Below, piece by piece: positions 1 to 6,152 of a stretch of 8,504 bases of DNA; position 1 is the stretch's first letter; each line of letters begins with the position of its first letter. Both the position numbers and the translations under genes were made by a program. The notes beneath the pieces were generated by a model. That model did not search any database, was not told the DNA's origin, and worked only from the letters and a program-made list of their open reading frames with translations. This DNA comes from Streptomyces achromogenes subsp. achromogenes (lineage in GTDB: Bacteria; Actinomycetota; Actinomycetes; Streptomycetales; Streptomycetaceae). The stretch covers positions 1 to 8,504 of the forward strand of contig NZ_JODT01000062.1 of assembly GCF_000720835.1 (NCBI RefSeq), in the 5' to 3' direction.

Positions 1-60
1 GGCTTGGGTTTCGGGGTCGGGGTCGGGGTCGGCTTCGAGGTCGGTGTGGGGGCCGGGGTG
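1..60 (-). repeat. Short-period repeat encoding the Thr-Pro tail of the sigma factor
   Basis: On the plus strand, GGGGTC-type hexamers recur at about 15-32 and degenerate copies extend to about 60. Read on the coding strand they give alternating Thr-Pro and Lys-Pro codons (residues about 446-465). The period is six bases, so copy-number change keeps the frame. The encoded stretch resembles the rigid, wall-spanning linkers of surface proteins. Repeat length probably varies between strains. Confidence 0.6.
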
Positions 61-1397
61 TGGGTGTCCGGGAGCGGCTCGGGGGCGACGGCCACCGGCT
101 TCGGGGGCGAGGGCCTGGGCCGGGGTTCCGGGGGAGCGGGCGCGGGCGTCGGCGGCTCGGAGCGTACGGCCGGTGCGGACGGCGACGGCTTGGCGGCGGC
201 CTCCTTCACCGGCCGGTCGTCGTTCACCAGGGCCAGCGCGACGGCGGCGACGGCCACCGCGACCACGCCCGCCACGATGCCGGCCTTCACCGGCGCCCCG
301 AGCCCCTCGGCGGCCGCCGCCCCGCCCGCGCCGCCCGCCCCGGCGGACGAGCCGGTGGCCGCGGCGGCGGCCCCCGCGGCTCCGGCTCCGGCGCCGCCGG
401 CCACGATCCCGAGCGCCTTGGCGTATCCGGCGGCCCCGAACCAGCCGATGACCGCGACCGGGACGACCGCGGGGATGCCGTTCGCGACCTCCTCGATCTG
501 CGCCGCGGCCAGCCGGCACCGGGCGCACTCCGCGAGGTGCTTGCGCAGTCCCCGCTCGGCCCGGACGCGCAGCTTGCGGCGGGCGTAGGTGCCGAGCTGG
601 TCGGCGTAGCGGGCGCACTCCGCATCCGCGGTGAGGGCGGTGCTGACGTGGGCCTGGAGGTAGGCCTGCCGCAGCCCCTCCCGGGCGCGGCTGGCGAGCA
701 CCCGGGTGCCGTTGGCGTCCAGCCCGAACAGGACGGCCACCTCGCTCGGGGACTCGTCCTCCACCTCGGTGTGCCACAGCACGGCCTGCCAGCGCTCGGG
801 CAGGGAGCGGAAGGCCCGCATGGCCAGGGACTGCTCGGCCTCGTGCAGGGCGCGCACGTCGGCGCCCGGATCGAGGTCGCCGGTGTCGGACGCCTCGGCG
901 GCGCGCGCGGCCTGCTGGGCGAAGACGGCGAAGTCGTCGACGAGCTGCTCGCGCCGGGCGGACTTGGCCCAGTGCGCGGCGACGCGTCGTACGGAGGTCA
1001 GCAGATAGGCCCGTACGGCGTGCTCGGGCCCGGCGCCGCCGCGCACCGCCTGGAGCATCCGGGCGAACACCTCGGCGGTGAGGTCGTCGGCGGTGTGGCC
1101 GTCCCGGCAGCAGGTCCGCGCGTACCGGCGTACCGCGTCGGCGTGCCGCCGGTACAGCTCCTCGTAGGCGGAGTCGTCACCGGCCCGCATCCGGCCGATC
1201 AGCTCACCGTCGGCGGCGGGCGCCTCCCGGGGCGGCGGCAGCACGCTCCCGTCCCGCTGGGCGGGTACGTTGCCGCCCGCGCGTGGTCCGGGGTGTCCGT
1301 CCCGGCCGGGTACGTACGACGAGGCCGGCCCGTGCGTCTCCGTGTCCCCGTCGTCCCCGTCGTCCCCGCGTGACCCGTCCCACCCGTCAGCGCTCAT
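1..1397 (-). CDS. ECF-like sigma-70 factor with fused zinc-finger and transmembrane C-terminal extension (3' end outside window)
   Basis: This gene reads leftward off the window edge; 465 residues are visible without a stop. After an acidic, disordered N-terminus (about 1-60), residues 65-145 form sigma region 2 (ELIGRMRAGDDSAYEELYRR, then DDLTAEVFARML). Residues 192-250 form region 4 (SLPERWQAVLW, then SPSEVAVLFGLDANGTRVLA). These bind RNA polymerase and the -10/-35 elements. Next comes a putative anti-sigma-type zinc motif, H287-x3-C291-x2-C294, then hydrophobic segments at about 308-334 and 372-391, an Ala/Gly-rich linker between them, and a Pro/Thr/Lys tail from 398 that would lie outside the membrane. 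I infer a membrane-tethered sigma factor carrying its own anti-sigma-like module; sigma factors with such C-terminal extensions are known in Actinobacteria (ECF52/53-like, from memory). The ATG has GGGGG 9 nt upstream (1407-1411) as a weak ribosome site. Position next to atrA matches S. coelicolor SCO4117 from memory. The target genes and signal are unknown. Confidence 0.88.
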   Translation of the reverse strand, partial: MSADGWDGSRGDDGDDGDTETHGPASSYVPGRDGHPGPRAGGNVPAQRDGSVLPPPREAPAADGELIGRMRAGDDSAYEELYRRHADAVRRYARTCCRDGHTADDLTAEVFARMLQAVRGGAGPEHAVRAYLLTSVRRVAAHWAKSARREQLVDDFAVFAQQAARAAEASDTGDLDPGADVRALHEAEQSLAMRAFRSLPERWQAVLWHTEVEDESPSEVAVLFGLDANGTRVLASRAREGLRQAYLQAHVSTALTADAECARYADQLGTYARRKLRVRAERGLRKHLAECARCRLAAAQIEEVANGIPAVVPVAVIGWFGAAGYAKALGIVAGGAGAGAAGAAAAATGSSAGAGGAGGAAAAEGLGAPVKAGIVAGVVAVAVAAVALALVNDDRPVKEAAAKPSPSAPAVRSEPPTPAPAPPEPRPRPSPPKPVAVAPEPLPDTHTPAPTPTSKPTPTPTPKPK

Positions 1398-1522
1398 CGC
1401 GTCAAGCCCCCGACACCGGCCCAGCCCAACCCCTCACCGGCTCAGACTGCCACACCCCTCCCCGACAAGCGCCCCCGCACACCGCATCCACCCATCCGAG
1501 CGCACTCACCCAACCGAACCCG

Positions 1523-1549
1523 AACACCCTTCGAAAATGGGGGAGTTAC
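1523..1549 (-). promoter_or_regulatory. Candidate ECF-type promoter for the sigma factor gene
   Basis: On the minus strand GTAAC (1549-1545) is followed after 17 bases by GTGTT (1527-1523), an arrangement reminiscent of actinobacterial ECF -35/-10 pairs with an AAC core. It lies in a locally AT-richer patch about 125 bases upstream of the sigma start and downstream of the atrA terminator, where a separate promoter is needed. The match is loose and no transcript data are visible, so this is only a suggestion. Confidence 0.2.
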
Positions 1550-1596
1550 CCAGCCGACGACACCACGCACCCGCCACCCAAGCCCCCTCACGAAAA

Positions 1597-1643
1597 CCAC
1601 CCGCACCACCCGGCCGCGAGAGCGGCACGAGTGGTGCGGGTGG
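1597..1643 (-). terminator. Strong intrinsic terminator of the AtrA-type regulator gene
   Basis: CCACCCGCACCAC (1597-1609) and GTGGTGCGGGTGG (1631-1643) are perfect 13-bp inverted arms. Inside the 21-base loop a second small stem forms (GCCGC-GAGA-GCGGC). On the minus strand the stem is followed directly by TTTT (1596-1593), the classic rho-independent layout. It begins 36 bases beyond the regulator's stop codon and should separate it from the sigma factor gene downstream. Confidence 0.85.
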
Positions 1644-1679
1644 GAAGACGAAGCCGCCGAAGGCGAAGCCGGGCCGCGC

Positions 1680-2462
1680 CTAAACCGACGCCGACGCCGA
1701 TGTCGGTCGCGAGCGGAGCCCCTCCAGCAGAATGTCCAGCAACCGAGCCGAGGCAGCCGCCTGCTGCGCGGCATCCGGCAGGGACGGCGCCGCCGTGGCG
1801 ATCACCAGCAGCACATCCCCCACCGACACATCCGCCCGCAGCTCACCCGCCGCCCGAGCCCGGTCGACCAACTGCCCGACCACCTCGAGCAGCGCCCCGG
1901 CCCCGGCGTCATCGGCCCCCGCCGAGGAGTCGTCCGGCACCAGCCGCAGCTCACCACCGACCGGCTGCACCCGCTGCTGCGGCACCCGGGCCTCCTCGCC
2001 CGACGCGTTCGGCCCGTCCGAACCGGCGGAGCCGACCCGCAGCACCTGCGGCGGCAGCAACCGCCCCGCCCCCGACGCCACCGAGGTCCGCAGGAACCGC
2101 GACAGCGCCGACCACGGCTCGTCCTCCTGCCCGAGCGCGGCCCGCGCCTGCTCGGTCAGCCGCGCGGTCTCCTCCTCGGCGATCCGCCGGACCAGCACGT
2201 CCTTGCTGGGAAAGCGCCGGTACACGGTGCCGACCCCGACCCTGGCGCGCCGCGCCACGTCCTCCATCGGCGCGCCGTACCCCAGCTCGCCGAACACCTC
2301 ACGTGCCGCGCGCAGCACGTGCTCCAGATTGCGCTGTGCGTCGACCCGCAGCGGCGTCGTCCGCGCCCCGTCCGCGCGTCCGGCACCCGCCGCCGTACTC
2401 ATCGTTCTCCCGCCGGGCGCGATGGCGGTAGCCGATGCCCAATGCGTGTCCTGAACATGCAT
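1680..2462 (-). CDS. atrA: TetR-family transcriptional regulator, AtrA orthologue
   Basis: The protein is a 260-residue TetR-type DNA-binding regulator. The helix-turn-helix spans about residues 63-91 (APMEDVARRARVGVGTVYRR, then FPSKDVLVRR), preceded by helix 1 (LEHVLRAAREVFGELGYG). The C-terminal ligand/dimer region is split by a low-complexity, Gly/Ser/Asp-rich stretch at about 140-185 and ends in a helical block (LLEVVGQLVDRARAAGEL, then SARLLDILLEGLRS). I recognise it by sequence and by location beside the NADH dehydrogenase as AtrA (SCO4118 in S. coelicolor), which activates actII-ORF4 and is reported to act on nagE2 and developmental genes. I chose the ATG at 2462 because GGGGGA sits 5-6 bases upstream. 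An ATG at 2402 (240 residues, starting MSTAAG) has its own GGGAG site and is a real alternative, because codons 2-20 lack the usual GC-rich third positions. The gene ends in the hairpin at 1597-1643. Confidence 0.85.
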   Translation of the reverse strand: MHVQDTHWASATAIAPGGRTMSTAAGAGRADGARTTPLRVDAQRNLEHVLRAAREVFGELGYGAPMEDVARRARVGVGTVYRRFPSKDVLVRRIAEEETARLTEQARAALGQEDEPWSALSRFLRTSVASGAGRLLPPQVLRVGSAGSDGPNASGEEARVPQQRVQPVGGELRLVPDDSSAGADDAGAGALLEVVGQLVDRARAAGELRADVSVGDVLLVIATAAPSLPDAAQQAAASARLLDILLEGLRSRPTSASASV

Positions 2463-2482
2463 GTGTTTCCCCCGGTAATGAC

Positions 2483-2498
2483 GTCTCCCCCCGGAGAC
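2483..2498 (-). promoter_or_regulatory. Inverted repeat GTCTCC-N4-GGAGAC in the atrA leader
   Basis: Perfect 6-bp arms with a four-base spacer lie 21 bases upstream of the chosen atrA start. In mRNA this would be a compact hairpin with a GGGG loop just ahead of the ribosome site; as DNA it would fit a dimeric regulator. Function is not evident from sequence alone. Confidence 0.45.
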
Positions 2499-2525
2499 TC
2501 TCCCCGCCACTGGCTGCGAAGCGCG

Positions 2526-2545
2526 CGGAACGGGCATCGGTTCCG
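2526..2545. promoter_or_regulatory. Candidate AtrA operator, CGGAAC-N8-GTTCCG
   Basis: CGGAAC (2526-2531) and GTTCCG (2540-2545) form a perfect dyad about 65 bases upstream of the atrA start. From memory, reported AtrA target sites are dyads with GGAAC/GTTCC-like arms, although the exact consensus and spacing should be confirmed. TetR proteins commonly bind near their own promoter, so autoregulation, or control of the divergent ndh, is a reasonable inference. Confidence 0.45.
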
Positions 2546-2645
2546 ACCGGATCCGCCCGTCGCGGGCCCGTTCGACCACATTCCCTACACTCCGTCGACA
2601 CACGAACATAGTTGAGAGGCAGTCAATTCAGAAGGGGGAGGTTCC

Positions 2646-2683
2646 GTACAGTGCGCCCCCCGATCGGAGTACGGGGCGTGTAC
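2646..2683 (+). promoter_or_regulatory. Long interrupted inverted repeat in the ndh upstream region
   Basis: GTACA (2646-2650) and CGCCCC (2654-2659) pair with GGGGCG (2673-2678) and TGTAC (2679-2683), leaving a 3-base bulge (GTG). The centre contains the palindrome CCGATCGG (2660-2667). There is no T-tract, so it does not look like a terminator. It could be an operator or a structured 5' leader about 160 bases ahead of ndh. Confidence 0.4.
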
Positions 2684-2840
2684 GTCCCGTTTCCCTCCCT
2701 TCCCGCCGACTCGCCCGCCCCCGCTGACCTGCCCCGTTTCACCCCGTACGGGCACCCCGCCCGCTCCCGCGCTCACCCGGCCGCCGGTCACACAAATTGT
2801 CGGGGCTGTGGACAAACACCAGCGCCGGGTGCGTCATGGG

Positions 2841-4214
2841 ATGGTGAAGGAACGTGCGCGCATTCTGGTTGTCGGCGGCGGCTACGTCGGGATGTACACG
2901 GCCCTGCGTCTCCAGCGGAAGCTGAAGGCCGAGCTGAACAGGGGCGAAGCCGAGATCACGGTGGTCACGCCCGACCCCTACATGACGTACCAGCCGTTCC
3001 TTCCCGAGGCCGCCGCGGGCTCGATCTCCCCGCGGCACGTCGTCGTACCGCTGCGCCGCGTCCTGCACCGGTGCCACGTCGTCGTCGGCGAGGTGACCTC
3101 CATCGACCACGCGGTGCGCACGGCCGCCGTCAGCACGCTCGCCACCACCGACGAGGGCGGCTCCACCGAGCTGCTCGGCTACGACGAACTGGTGCTCGCC
3201 CCCGGTTCGGTCTCCCGCGCCCTGCCCGTCCCCGGCCTGGCCGAGTACGGCATCGGCTTCAAGACCGTCGAAGAGGCCATCGGCCTGCGCAACCACGTGA
3301 TCGAGCAGATGGACATCGCCTCCTCCACCCGCGACCCCGCGCTCCGCGACGCCGCCCTCACCTTCGTCTTCGTCGGCGGCGGCTACGCGGGCGTCGAGGC
3401 CCTCGGCGAACTGGAGGACATGGCCCGCTACACCGCCCGCTACTACCACAACCTCCGCCCCGAGGACATGAAGTGGATCCTCGTGGAGGCCACCGACCGG
3501 ATCCTGCCGGAGGTCGGCCCGGAGATGGGCCGCTACACCGTCACCCAGCTGCGCCGCCGCAACATCCAGGTACTGCTGAACACCCGCCTGGAGTCCTGCG
3601 CCGACCGGGTCGCCGTCCTCAGCGACGGCCAGCGCTTCCCGACCCGCACGCTCGTGTGGACGGCCGGCGTCAAACCGCACCCGCTGATCGCCGCCACCGG
3701 TCTGCCGCGCACCGACCGCGGCCGGCTGCGCTGTACCGCCCAGCTCACCGTCGACGGCGCCGAGCACGCCTGGGCCGCGGGCGACGCCGCAGCCGTCCCC
3801 GACGTGACCGCCGCCGAACCCGGCGCCGAGACCGCGCCCAACGCCCAGCACGCGGTCCGCCAGGCCAGGGTGCTCGGCGACAACATCGCGCACGCGCTGC
3901 GCGGCGAGCCCCTGGAGACGTACGCCCACCGGTACGCCGGCTCCGTCGCCTCCCTCGGCCTGCACAAGGGCGTCGCCCAGGTCTACGGCCGGAAGCTGAA
4001 GGGCTACCCGGCCTGGTTCATGCACCGCGCGTACCACCTCAGCCGAGTGCCCACCGTCAACCGCAAGGCCCGGGTGCTCGCCGAATGGACCCTCGCCGGG
4101 CTGTTCAAACGGGAGATCGTCTCGCTCGGCTCACTCGAACACCCGCGCGCGGAGTTCGAACTGGCGGCCGGTGGAAAACCTCCCCACAGCCCCTCCGACG
4201 ACCCGAAGGGGTAG
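2841..4214 (+). CDS. ndh: Type II NADH dehydrogenase (NDH-2, FAD-dependent NADH:menaquinone oxidoreductase)
   Basis: This 457-residue flavoprotein transfers electrons from NADH to the menaquinone pool at the inner face of the membrane without pumping protons. The FAD-binding Rossmann motif GGGYVG is at 12-17, and the second, NADH-binding one, GGGYAG, at 179-184. The family signature YMTYQPFLPEAAAG is at about 47-60, WTAGVKP at 273-279 and the FAD-contacting WAAGD at 311-315. The C-terminal third (LGLHKGVAQVYG; LAEWTLAGLFKREIVSLG) is the membrane-associating part. Length is normal for actinobacterial NDH-2. I prefer ATG 2841 because it puts the Rossmann strand right after MVKERARI as in relatives. 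GTG 2808 would add 11 residues but has a poorly spaced GGGG and lies inside a small dyad. Streptomyces usually carry more than one NDH-2; this resembles the SCO4119 copy by context. It is divergent from atrA, and the next gene may be cotranscribed. Confidence 0.93.
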   Translation: MVKERARILVVGGGYVGMYTALRLQRKLKAELNRGEAEITVVTPDPYMTYQPFLPEAAAGSISPRHVVVPLRRVLHRCHVVVGEVTSIDHAVRTAAVSTLATTDEGGSTELLGYDELVLAPGSVSRALPVPGLAEYGIGFKTVEEAIGLRNHVIEQMDIASSTRDPALRDAALTFVFVGGGYAGVEALGELEDMARYTARYYHNLRPEDMKWILVEATDRILPEVGPEMGRYTVTQLRRRNIQVLLNTRLESCADRVAVLSDGQRFPTRTLVWTAGVKPHPLIAATGLPRTDRGRLRCTAQLTVDGAEHAWAAGDAAAVPDVTAAEPGAETAPNAQHAVRQARVLGDNIAHALRGEPLETYAHRYAGSVASLGLHKGVAQVYGRKLKGYPAWFMHRAYHLSRVPTVNRKARVLAEWTLAGLFKREIVSLGSLEHPRAEFELAAGGKPPHSPSDDPKG

Positions 4215-4229
4215 TCCTGACCGGACCCG

Positions 4230-4255
4230 GGAACTCCGCGCACCGCCGAGGCGTC
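4230..4255 (+). promoter_or_regulatory. Candidate ECF-type promoter ahead of the SpoIIE phosphatase gene
   Basis: GGAAC (4230-4234) is followed after 17 bases by CGTC (4252-4255), the general form of actinobacterial ECF sigma promoters. It sits in the 133-base gap between ndh and the phosphatase gene. The pattern is short and can occur by chance in GC-rich DNA. Confidence 0.3.
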
Positions 4256-4347
4256 TGACGGTTGTCGCCGTGGTCCCCCTGCCAGACTGCCCACGTCCCC
4301 GGACTGGCCCCCCGCCCGCCCACAGCACCCACGAGGCTTTTCCCACT

Positions 4348-5991
4348 GTGAACTTCACGCGCTGGAGCGCCCGGCTCCCCGGAACGCAGCGCCGCGCCGC
4401 CGCGCGGACCGAGTCGGCGGTCTCCCCGGACCGGCGGGGCGACGGCTCCGTGCCCGCGGCCCGCGCCGAACGGTCCGCCGACGCACCCCCGGCGCCCGCC
4501 GTCGACGTACTGCCCGCGCGTGACGTCCTGGACCGCGTCCCGGCCCTCGTCGCCCTCGTCCACGGCCCCGACCACCGCATCGGCTACGTCAACGACGCCT
4601 ACACCACGGCCTTCGGCACCCGCCCCACCGGCGTCCCCGCCCGCGACGCCCTGCCCGAACTCGCCGAACTGGGCCTGCTCCCGCTGCTCGACCAGGTGCT
4701 GCGCAGCGGCAGACCCCGCACCCTGAAGTCCCGCAAGGCCGTCGACGGCCGCTCGTACACCTTCACCTGCACCCCCGTCGCCGAGGACGGCGACCGCGAC
4801 GCGGGAGTCCTCGTCTTCGCCACCGACGTCACCGACCACGCCGAGGCCGCCGAACGCCTGCGCGCCGCCGAGCGCCGCCAGCGCGAGACCGCCGTCACCC
4901 TTCAGCGCTCCCTGCTCCCGCAGGAACTGGAACAGCCCGACGACCTGCGCATCGCCGCCACCTACCAGCCCGGCGGCACGGAGGCCGCGGTCGGCGGCGA
5001 CTGGTACGACGTGATCACCCTCGGCGGCGGCCGGACCGCCCTCGTCATCGGCGACGTCATGGGCCGCGGGGTGCGGGCCGCCGCCGTCATGGGCCAGCTG
5101 CGCACGGCGGTCCGCGCCTACGCCCGCCTCGACCTGCCCCCGCACGAGGTGCTCCAGCTGCTCGACGGCCTCGCCGCCGAGATCGACGCCAACCAGATCG
5201 CCACCTGCGTCTACGCCATCCACGACCCGAACGAGGGCCGCCTGGTCTACGCGTCGGCCGGTCACCTGCCGATCCTGGTCCGCGACGAGAACGGCGTGGT
5301 CTCCCGCGCCGACGAACCCACCGGCCCGCCGCTGGGCACCGGCGGCTGGATCCACTCCTCCGGCTGCGTCGCCCTCCACCCCGGCGCCACGGCCGTCCTC
5401 TACACCGACGGCCTGGTGGAGCGCCGGGACGCCGACCTGGACGAGGGCATCGCCGCGCTCGAAGGCGCCCTCGCCGGCGCCACCGGCACCCCGCAGGTCG
5501 TCTGCGACCGCCTGGTCCGCTCGGCCGGCGTCACCGCCGACCACGACGACGACGTGGCCGTCCTCGTCCTCCAGCACCCGGCGCGTACGGGACCCGACGG
5601 CGATCTCTTCCGCAACGCGGCCCTGGAACTCCTCGGCGGCGTCGAGGCGGCACCCCGCGCCCGGGCGTTCGCCTCCGGCGTGCTGACCAGCTGGCGCTTC
5701 CCCGCCGAGCTGCACGACCTCGGCGTGCTCGCCACCAGCGAGCTGGTCGCCAACTCCCTCCAGCACGGCATCCCGCCCATGCGGCTGCGGCTGCGCCGCA
5801 CCGACCGCCGCCTGATCATCGAGGTCACGGACGGCGACGACCACCTGCCGCGCCGACGGCGCGCGGAACCGGGCGACGAGTCCGGCCGGGGCATCGCCAT
5901 CGTGGCGACGATCGCCTCCAGCTGGGGCTGCCGCCGCACCCCCGGCGGCGGCAAGGCGGTGTGGTGCGAGTTCGTCCTCCCGCAGGGGTAG
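4348..5991 (+). CDS. PAS-SpoIIE (PP2C-type) phosphatase with C-terminal HATPase domain
   Basis: A 547-residue signalling protein of the RsbU/SpoIIE class, which dephosphorylates anti-anti-sigma factors. A PAS sensor lies at about 52-155 (DVLDRVPALVALVHGPDHRI; GYVNDAYTTAFG). The phosphatase domain is at about 170-410 with its metal-binding residues intact: GGDWYDV (D218), GDVMGRG (D236), YTDGLVE (D354) and DHDDDVAVL (D400-D402). It begins with QRSLLPQ, typical of this class. An RsbW-like kinase fold follows at about 430-545 with N-box E465/N469 (SELVANSLQHG), D495-G496 and the glycine-rich SGRGI at 512-516. Phosphatase and kinase modules in one chain suggest a self-contained partner-switch controller, but no antagonist gene lies nearby. 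No membrane segment is seen, so it is cytosolic. GTG 4348 has GAGG 11 bases upstream. An upstream in-frame start at 4171 would overlap ndh and adds non-conserved sequence, so I rejected it. Corresponds by order to SCO4120 (from memory). Confidence 0.9.
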   Translation: MNFTRWSARLPGTQRRAAARTESAVSPDRRGDGSVPAARAERSADAPPAPAVDVLPARDVLDRVPALVALVHGPDHRIGYVNDAYTTAFGTRPTGVPARDALPELAELGLLPLLDQVLRSGRPRTLKSRKAVDGRSYTFTCTPVAEDGDRDAGVLVFATDVTDHAEAAERLRAAERRQRETAVTLQRSLLPQELEQPDDLRIAATYQPGGTEAAVGGDWYDVITLGGGRTALVIGDVMGRGVRAAAVMGQLRTAVRAYARLDLPPHEVLQLLDGLAAEIDANQIATCVYAIHDPNEGRLVYASAGHLPILVRDENGVVSRADEPTGPPLGTGGWIHSSGCVALHPGATAVLYTDGLVERRDADLDEGIAALEGALAGATGTPQVVCDRLVRSAGVTADHDDDVAVLVLQHPARTGPDGDLFRNAALELLGGVEAAPRARAFASGVLTSWRFPAELHDLGVLATSELVANSLQHGIPPMRLRLRRTDRRLIIEVTDGDDHLPRRRRAEPGDESGRGIAIVATIASSWGCRRTPGGGKAVWCEFVLPQG

Positions 5992-6019
5992 ACCGACTCG
6001 GCCTGCGGGCAATCGTGCC

Positions 6020-6055
6020 TCCCCCAAGCTCTTCGAGGCTCTTCGAGCAGGGGGA
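6020..6055. repeat. Dispersed Streptomyces hairpin repeat with an internal 10-bp duplication, likely bidirectional terminator
   Basis: TCCCCC (6020-6025) pairs with GGGGGA (6050-6055), and GCTC (6028-6031) with GAGC (6045-6048). The CCCCCAAGCTC...GAGCAGGGGGAACC outline is one I recognise as recurring in intergenic regions of many Streptomyces genomes. Here the loop consists of two tandem copies of GCTCTTCGAG (6028-6037, 6038-6047). It sits between two convergent genes, which fits transcription stopping from either side, although no clear T-tract follows. Confidence 0.65.
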
Positions 6056-6072
6056 ACCCAGGCGGCACGGGT

Positions 6073-6100
6073 GGGCGCTGGGGGCGCCCCTCCGGGGGGC
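6073..6100. repeat. Overlapping GC-rich inverted repeats in the convergent spacer
   Basis: GGGCGC (6073-6078) can pair with GCGCCC (6084-6089), and the following GCCCC (6086-6090) can alternatively pair with GGGGC (6096-6100). The two stems share bases and exclude one another. They lie 53 bases beyond the transporter stop codon (leftward), so they may assist termination together with the hairpin at 6020-6055. Confidence 0.35.
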
Positions 6101-6152
6101 GGCACCTCTCAGCGAGCAGCACGTAATCCCCGGACACCGACACCGGGCACGT

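Larger units (their letters stand above)
2463..2840. other. Divergent intergenic control region between atrA and ndh
   Basis: This 378-base stretch has no credible gene. It holds three notable dyads (2483-2498, 2526-2545, 2646-2683) and a small TTGTC-N9-GACAA dyad at 2797-2815. The part at 2575-2640 is distinctly AT-richer than the flanks, as expected near promoters. I could not fix a convincing -35/-10 pair for either gene: TACAGT at 2647-2652 could serve as a rightward -10 but has no good -35. The ndh start has only weak ribosome-binding sequence. Confidence 0.7.

Noticed and set aside
60..1373. Long plus-strand open frames opposite the sigma factor gene
   Set aside because: They are antisense to a sequence with clear sigma-factor domains; their Arg/Gly/Pro-rich, repetitive translations are typical of GC-rich shadow frames.
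2786..2816. Possible Rex (NADH-sensing) operator ahead of ndh
   Set aside because: Rex sites run TGTGA...TCACA; here the order is reversed (CACA then TGTG) and the arms do not match.
2739..4037. 432-codon minus-strand frame opposite ndh
   Set aside because: The plus strand encodes an intact NDH-2 with all motifs; the opposite frame has no recognisable domain.
4105..6105. 666-codon minus-strand frame opposite the SpoIIE phosphatase gene
   Set aside because: Low-complexity Gly/Ala/Val/Asp translation antisense to a gene with intact catalytic motifs.
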